DNA from: Saprospiraceae bacterium
GTDB taxonomy: Bacteria > Bacteroidota > Bacteroidia > Chitinophagales > Saprospiraceae
DNA: 37,443 nt
Assembly: GCA_028282725.1 (NCBI GenBank)
Contig: JANQHF010000037.1
Coordinates: forward strand, 1-37,443
Direction of reading: 5' to 3'
Below are positions 32,563 through 37,443 of this stretch, piece after piece; positions within the stretch are counted from its first letter, which is position 1; every line of letters starts with the position of its first letter. The notes beneath the pieces are model-generated. The model was not told the DNA's origin, searched no databases, and worked only from the letters and a program-made list of their open reading frames with translations. The translations under genes were made by a program, and so were the position numbers.

Positions 32563-35500
32563 ATGAATGCCATTACTTTCTTCGATATTGAAATAGATCC
32601 CAGAAGCAAGAAGATTCTTGATATAGGAGCCGTAAAAAGTGATGGGAATTCTTTTCACTCAAATTCAATTAAAGATTTCGTTGATTTCATTGGTGACACT
32701 GATTTTATATGTGGACATAACATTTTCAGACATGATTTAAAACATATTCAAAAGGATCTTTTACATCACGGTAATGTACAAGTACAGCCTATTGACACTT
32801 TGTATTTATCTCCTCTGCTGTTTCCTGCCAAGCCTTACCATAGTCTACTGAAGGATGATAAGTTACAATCGGATGAATTAAATAATCCTCTGAATGATTC
32901 CATAAAGGCAAAGGATTTGTTTTATGATGAAATAACTGCTTTTAATAACCTGGATGAACCTATTAAACAGATATATTCTCTACTGCTGAGAGGACAGAGA
33001 GAGTTCTCATATTTCTTTCATTTTATATCATTTACTTCTCCTGAAAATATCTCACTGATCAAATTGATTTATGACCAATTTCAAAACAAGATTTGCTCAA
33101 ATGCCCTAATCGAGAAGCTCATTTTTAAAAATCCAATCGAGCTTGCATATTCTTTGGCCTTAATTAGAAGTACAGATCGATATTCAATCACCCCACCATG
33201 GGTAATCAAGAATTATCCTGAAGTAAAAAGAATTATGTATTTGCTTCGAAGCAAACCATGCCTAATTGGGTGTAAATATTGTGACGAAGCATTGAACCCA
33301 AAAATCGGATTAAAGGAATTCTTTGGTTTTGATGCATTCCGCAGCTTTAATGGCCAACCATTGCAAGAGAGTGCAGTAAATGCAGCAATTAACAATAAAT
33401 CACTCCTAGCTGTATTTCCTACCGGTGGTGGTAAATCCCTTACTTTTCAGGTACCTGCATTGATGGCAGGCAGAAACACAAAGGGATTAACAGTTGTAAT
33501 ATCACCTCTACAATCACTAATGAAAGATCAGGTCGATAATCTTGAGAAAAATGGTATTACAGAATCCGTTACTATTAATGGATTATTGGATCCTATTGAG
33601 CGCAGCAAATCTTTTGAAAGGGTGGAAAATGGATCAGCATCTATTCTATATATCGCTCCGGAATCTTTACGCTCCAAAACCATTGAGCACCTATTATTGG
33701 GTAGAAATATTGTCCGGATTGTTGTGGATGAAGCACACTGTTTTTCAGCTTGGGGCCAAGATTTTAGAGTTGATTACTTATATATTGCTGATTTCATAAA
33801 ACAACTTCAGGAAAAGAAAAACTTATCAGATCCAATTCCCGTATCATGCTTTACTGCAACGGCCAAGCCAAAGGTCGTTGCTGATATATGCCAATATTTT
33901 GAAGAACAGTTATCCCTCGAACTTGAAGTCTTTAGGGCAAATAGTACAAGAACAAATTTGAATTTCAAAGTCTTCGATAGTAAGGACGAAGAAGATAAGT
34001 ATAATAGTACCCGAAATCTGCTTGATTCTAAAAATTGTCCAACAATCATATATGTTTCAAGAACAAGAAAAGCATTTGAGCTTGCTGAACGATTGAGTCA
34101 GGACGGATTAGAAGCCAAGCCTTACCATGGCAAAATGGATGCAAAGGAAAAAACTGAAAATCAGAATGCTTTTATTGCCGGAGAGGTTCAAATAATGGTG
34201 GCAACATCTGCATTTGGAATGGGAGTAGATAAGAAAGATGTGGGCATGGTCATCCATTATGATATTTCTGATTCTTTGGAAAACTATGTTCAAGAAGCAG
34301 GCAGGGCAGGGCGAGACGAAAATATTTCAGCAGATTGTTTCGTGTTGTACAACGAAGAAGATCTTAATAAACACTTCATATTACTGAACCAGACAAAATT
34401 ATCTGTAAAAGAGATTCAGCAGATATGGATGGCTATCAAGTACATTACAAAGTTTCGTTCCACCATGTCAAACTCAGCTCTGGAAATTGCACGAAAAGCA
34501 GGTTGGGATGATAATGTCACGGAAATAGAAACAAGGGTCAGAACTGCAATTGCCGCACTCGAACAAGCGGGATATTTAAAACGAGGCCAAAATGTACCAC
34601 GTGTTTTTGCTGATAGTATTCTTACAAAAAATGCTCAACAGGCGATCGATAAAATAGACTCTTCTCCAAGGTTTAATGAACATCAGAGGACCAAAGCAAC
34701 TCGCATTATTAAAAAGCTCTTTTCCACCAAGAGCAGAAGGCATTCAAATGAAGAAGTGCCAGAAGCAAGAGTAGATTATATTTCTGATCATTTAGGAATA
34801 GCTAAGGTAGAAGTTATCAAGATAATCACACTTCTTCGAGAGGAAAACATTCTTGCCGATGCAAAAGATTTAACTGCATTTATCAAGTACGATGAAAAAA
34901 TAAAACGCTCAATATCTATTTTGGAATCATTCGCAAGAATTGAAAACTTCCTCTTACCTGTCATAGAAGAACACGAAAGAGTATTTAACCTGAAGGAGCT
35001 GAACGAAGACGCAATAAATAGTGGTTGTGTAAAGACCAATCCAAAGAAGATCAAAACGATTCTGAATTTTTGGGCAATAAGAAATTGGATAAAACGCCAT
35101 AATCATTCCTTCTCTCCAAATCATATTTCAATAATGTGCAGTCAGCCTAAAGACATATTGAAGGACAGGTTGGAGAAAAGGCATGTATTGTCGAAATCTA
35201 TTTTGACATATCTCTTCAATAGAGCAGATAATATTCGGAAGAGTGATAATCCAAACGAAGTTCTGGTTGAATTCTCGGTTCATGAGTTAAGAGATCAATT
35301 TTTAAAGGAATCCGAAATAATTAAGCAAAATGCTTCCATTGATGACATTGAAGATGCACTTTTTTACCTGTCAAGAATTGAAGCAATCAAAATTGAAGGT
35401 GGATTTCTGGTTGTTTATAATAAGCTCACAATTGATCGCTTGGAATTGAACAATCAAATCCAGTATAAAAAAAGTGATTATAAGCAACTCGATGAGTTTT

Positions 35501-35829
35501 ATAAAAACAAAATGCAGCAAATACATATAGTTGGCGAATATGCTGCAAAAATGCTTTCTGATTATCAAGAAGCATTAGGTTTCGTTGAGGACTATTTTCA
35601 ACTGAATTATCTAAGTACACGACAAAAAATGGAAGTAGAGCCAGATTATCCTGTAATCACGGTTGTTCAGGCTGTGGATGAAGTTATCAAGACCACCACG
35701 AAAGACGCTTTTTCGTGCTCTTCCATCTTTCTTTTTCTTGAACAGTTTGGGGCGTTTTTGTTTGACCCATTGACCAATACGGATCATCCAGGTGTAGGCC
35801 AAGGCCATTATACCAAACAGGGTTTCTAG
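32563..35829 (+). CDS. Exonuclease-RecQ helicase, 3' end replaced by an IS element
   Basis: The frame starts best at the ATG at 32563 (MNAITFFDIEID); a TTG lies five codons upstream. Residues 1-150 form a DEDD-type 3'-5' exonuclease-like domain with Asp8 and Glu10 (FDIEID) and GHNIFRHDL (Asp58). A short three-Cys segment (CLIGCKYC, about 233-240) follows. The helicase core has PTGGGKS (Lys292), VVDEAHCFSAWGQDF and QEAGRAGRDE, as in RecQ 3'-5' helicases. Native sequence ends at 35615, and the last 71 codons are read from the IS4 element. Related Bacteroidota proteins are, from memory, much longer with an extra C-terminal helicase part. The surviving product might still unwind DNA but lacks its C-terminus. 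Confidence 0.85.
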   Translation: MNAITFFDIEIDPRSKKILDIGAVKSDGNSFHSNSIKDFVDFIGDTDFICGHNIFRHDLKHIQKDLLHHGNVQVQPIDTLYLSPLLFPAKPYHSLLKDDKLQSDELNNPLNDSIKAKDLFYDEITAFNNLDEPIKQIYSLLLRGQREFSYFFHFISFTSPENISLIKLIYDQFQNKICSNALIEKLIFKNPIELAYSLALIRSTDRYSITPPWVIKNYPEVKRIMYLLRSKPCLIGCKYCDEALNPKIGLKEFFGFDAFRSFNGQPLQESAVNAAINNKSLLAVFPTGGGKSLTFQVPALMAGRNTKGLTVVISPLQSLMKDQVDNLEKNGITESVTINGLLDPIERSKSFERVENGSASILYIAPESLRSKTIEHLLLGRNIVRIVVDEAHCFSAWGQDFRVDYLYIADFIKQLQEKKNLSDPIPVSCFTATAKPKVVADICQYFEEQLSLELEVFRANSTRTNLNFKVFDSKDEEDKYNSTRNLLDSKNCPTIIYVSRTRKAFELAERLSQDGLEAKPYHGKMDAKEKTENQNAFIAGEVQIMVATSAFGMGVDKKDVGMVIHYDISDSLENYVQEAGRAGRDENISADCFVLYNEEDLNKHFILLNQTKLSVKEIQQIWMAIKYITKFRSTMSNSALEIARKAGWDDNVTEIETRVRTAIAALEQAGYLKRGQNVPRVFADSILTKNAQQAIDKIDSSPRFNEHQRTKATRIIKKLFSTKSRRHSNEEVPEARVDYISDHLGIAKVEVIKIITLLREENILADAKDLTAFIKYDEKIKRSISILESFARIENFLLPVIEEHERVFNLKELNEDAINSGCVKTNPKKIKTILNFWAIRNWIKRHNHSFSPNHISIMCSQPKDILKDRLEKRHVLSKSILTYLFNRADNIRKSDNPNEVLVEFSVHELRDQFLKESEIIKQNASIDDIEDALFYLSRIEAIKIEGGFLVVYNKLTIDRLELNNQIQYKKSDYKQLDEFYKNKMQQIHIVGEYAAKMLSDYQEALGFVEDYFQLNYLSTRQKMEVEPDYPVITVVQAVDEVIKTTTKDAFSCSSIFLFLEQFGAFLFDPLTNTDHPGVGQGHYTKQGF

Positions 35830-36690
35830 TCTGGATGGATCTCTCAGATGGGTGTCCTCCAATTGGAATCCGTTGGTCTTCATGTCCTTAAACATGTTTT
35901 CTATATACCAGCGTTGAGCATATATCTCACAAGCCCCTTCCAGACCCTCAGAACTTAGTATGATCAGATACTCTAATTTGTTCTTGTCATTCCTAAAACG
36001 AAAACCGGAAACACAGACCTGTTGTCCACCTACCAGAAATATTCCTTTTAGTTCGGGTTTCTTTCTTTTGTTCCCTTTGCACCATACTTTCAAGGGCTTA
36101 CTCTTACCATTCTGGCGAGCTAACATTCCTTCTTTGGCCCTCAGGGCAAAGCCTATACCATTGTCTTTCAGATACTTAACCCAATGACAACCTATGAATT
36201 CCCGATCTCCTACTACACATTTAATATTGCCGTGGCCTACTACTTGGATGACCTCTTCTAATAGGTCAATTCTCTCAAATTGGGCCGAGTTACCCTTCTT
36301 TGGCAGTAGTACCCACTTAATCGGTATGGTATACCCGTCGCCCAAAATGGTAAATACCAGAAAGTTAATGTTCGTCTTACCAAAGGTCCAATTCGTCCGA
36401 TCTACCAGTAGAGTATATGGCCCTTCTAATCGACTTAACTTTAAGATCACATGACTGAGTCGATAACCTGCCCATCTAACATGGGCCATAAACCTCTGCA
36501 AACGCCTATAGTTGGACAAGGGCTTGGCTTTAGACACCATGCCATGCGCTACTTTGACTAGGTTGATACTTCGCACAGAGCACACACTGAGCACAGCTAA
36601 GACCAATAATTTCAGCCGCGCACCATGAAGTCCCTTTAGTTCTACTTTCAATTCTCGGGAAAGTTCTGTAACTTTCTCCTTGAATGCCAT
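35611..36690 (-). CDS. IS4-family transposase
   Basis: The protein has a DDE transposase core. From the upstream GTG start, the residues are Asp105 (LLVDRTNW), Asp170 (VVGDREF) and Glu272 in the exact IS4 signature Y265-x2-R268-x3-E272-x6-K279 (YAQRWYIENMFKDMK). I start it at the ATG at 36690 (MAFKEKVTEL, 359 aa); a GTG at 36714 would add eight residues. The frame reads through the left terminal repeat of the IS and takes its TAG stop from bases just outside that repeat. The enzyme would move the element by cut-and-paste. It looks intact. Confidence 0.9.
   Translation of the reverse strand: MAFKEKVTELSRELKVELKGLHGARLKLLVLAVLSVCSVRSINLVKVAHGMVSKAKPLSNYRRLQRFMAHVRWAGYRLSHVILKLSRLEGPYTLLVDRTNWTFGKTNINFLVFTILGDGYTIPIKWVLLPKKGNSAQFERIDLLEEVIQVVGHGNIKCVVGDREFIGCHWVKYLKDNGIGFALRAKEGMLARQNGKSKPLKVWCKGNKRKKPELKGIFLVGGQQVCVSGFRFRNDKNKLEYLIILSSEGLEGACEIYAQRWYIENMFKDMKTNGFQLEDTHLRDPSRLETLFGIMALAYTWMIRIGQWVKQKRPKLFKKKKDGRARKSVFRGGLDNFIHSLNNRDYRIIWLYFHFLSCT
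35616..35629. repeat. Left terminal inverted repeat of the IS
   Basis: TACACGACAAAAAA, a perfect inverted match to the right end of the element. Confidence 0.85.
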
Positions 36691-36755
36691 CGTAATATTG
36701 GTTGTAATTCTCACATAATCAACACATTACGCATGGCATTTATTCTTTAGATCAC

Positions 36756-36769
36756 TTTTTTGTCGTGTA
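36756..36769. repeat. Right terminal inverted repeat of the IS
   Basis: TTTTTTGTCGTGTA, the exact complement of the left end. Confidence 0.85.
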
Positions 36770-36775
36770 TTGTGA

Positions 36776-37366
36776 AAGAAGACAAAAGAAAAAGACCAAA
36801 AACATTTTGTCATATCTGGCGGTTCTCTCGGTGGAAATTATTATGAGACTAGTAATTGTCTTAGCCAACTACTGAATAAAATTTACGACGACAAGGAAGA
36901 GGTGGAGAGTTTGAAGTTTTCCAGTATGACTAGTAATGGATCCAATGAGAATATGGTATTCTTGAATACAGATTTCGCTGACTTAGCATTAACTCAACTG
37001 AATGTCTTACTCAATCAATACTATGATGAATCTTCTGGTACAAAAAGACTAAAAGTAATTGCTCCTCTCTTTAAGGAGAGGCTTTTAATATATGTTAAGG
37101 ATTTTCAAAATATATCATTTGATTCACTTAAACACCTTATTTCTCTACCGTCAACAAATAAATTTATACTAGGTGTTACGAGTAAAAATGGTTACCCCTA
37201 CGAGGCATTCGAACTTGTCAGCAAGTTCTTAGAATTGAATCTTTCAAAAATTGAACTATATGAAGCCAATTATAATAGACTTGAAGAAATGCTTTTAGCA
37301 GACAGCATTCATGCCATGGTTTCTTTTACAAAGGGTCGTCCTAACAATGGTTCGCTAGTAATTTAA
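36776..37366 (+). pseudogene. 5'-truncated fragment resembling a TAXI-type solute-binding protein
   Basis: The frame is open from 36776, just inside the IS right border, to a stop at 37366. The only clear in-frame start before the conserved part is missing; a GTG at 36902 is possible but late. The translation has VISGGSLGGNYYETSNCLSQ near its beginning and LISLPSTNKFILGVTSKNGY later, an order that resembles TAXI-family periplasmic binding proteins (glycine-rich start, an aromatic GGxYY, a later LKVIAPLF and a SKFLELNL helix). The similarity is from pattern memory and moderate. The usual signal peptide and first strand are absent, and the C-terminus (RPNNGSLVI) is shorter than expected, so it is probably a broken gene. 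Confidence 0.5.
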
Positions 37367-37443
37367 GCGGCTATTTTGCCAAAATTCAGAAGGTGTCTGT
37401 ATGCTGAGTTTATTTTTATCAATTTATGGTCAAACCCATAGAT

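Larger units (their letters stand above)
35616..36769 (-). mobile_element. IS4-family insertion sequence, 1154 bp
   Basis: The element is bounded by perfect 14-bp inverted repeats (TACACGACAAAAAA at 35616-35629 and its complement at 36756-36769) and carries one transposase gene on the minus strand. No direct target duplication can be found next to the repeats (CTAAG on the left, TTGTG on the right). It separates the 3' cut end of a RecQ-family gene from a fragment of an apparently unrelated gene. Confidence 0.88.

Noticed and set aside
32183-37443. tRNA-Leu as attachment site of an integrated island
   Set aside because: No integrase gene and no second copy of the tRNA 3' end are present in the window, so an island boundary cannot be supported.

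Overview
The window looks like chromosome from a member of the Bacteroidota. The evidence is a T9SS-type C-terminal sorting domain, a CzcA-type efflux pump fused to a TolC-like domain, a CtlX hydrolase, a degenerate ABC/HlyD/TolC cluster, a promoter of the Bacteroidota form (TTTG, 20 nt, TAnnTTTG), and little sign of Shine-Dalgarno sites. I cannot place it below phylum with confidence; a marine or environmental Saprospiria- or Cytophagia-like organism would fit. Several starts are GTG or TTG, often chosen by overlap with the upstream stop codon.

Left part (1-4783, minus strand): an apparent operon of an FAD sugar-lactone-type oxidase, a membrane-anchored CHAT (caspase-like) protein with four carboxypeptidase-regulatory-like beta domains, and a peptidoglycan-binding/N-acetylmuramoyl-alanine amidase that runs off the window edge. 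This is the best candidate here for an undescribed system. Next (5051-14612) comes mostly housekeeping: a Tat-exported glycosylasparaginase, a GH3-family adenylase coupled to an HscA-like Hsp70, a queuosine-precursor transporter with CtlX, a dicluster ferredoxin with a clear promoter, phosphatidylserine synthase, a small lipoprotein, an SDR oxidoreductase and a PH-like membrane protein. A possible 37-aa protein followed by a strong terminator lies between CtlX and the ferredoxin.

Middle (14619-28197): a heavy-metal efflux operon (small Cys/His-rich exported protein, CzcA-TolC fusion, His-rich CusB-type adaptor), a bestrophin-like channel, an acyl-CoA thioesterase with a ribosome-hibernation-like factor, and a TetR-ABC-HlyD-TolC export operon. 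The TetR gene has a palindromic operator just upstream. The ABC protein keeps Walker A but has lost the other catalytic motifs.

Right part (28274-37443): a three-gene cluster of small proteins (unknown, Fur-like winged helix without a metal domain, 30-aa Cys/Lys-rich peptide), a T9SS-secreted phospholipase-D-like protein, tRNA-Gly, and tRNA-Leu preceded by two tandem degraded tRNA-Leu 5' halves that are interrupted by small GC-rich palindromes. Beyond the tRNAs an exonuclease-RecQ helicase gene is cut by a complete IS4-family element. On the far side of the IS lies a fragment resembling a TAXI-type solute-binding protein. The IS shows no target duplication, so a rearrangement through the IS is likely.
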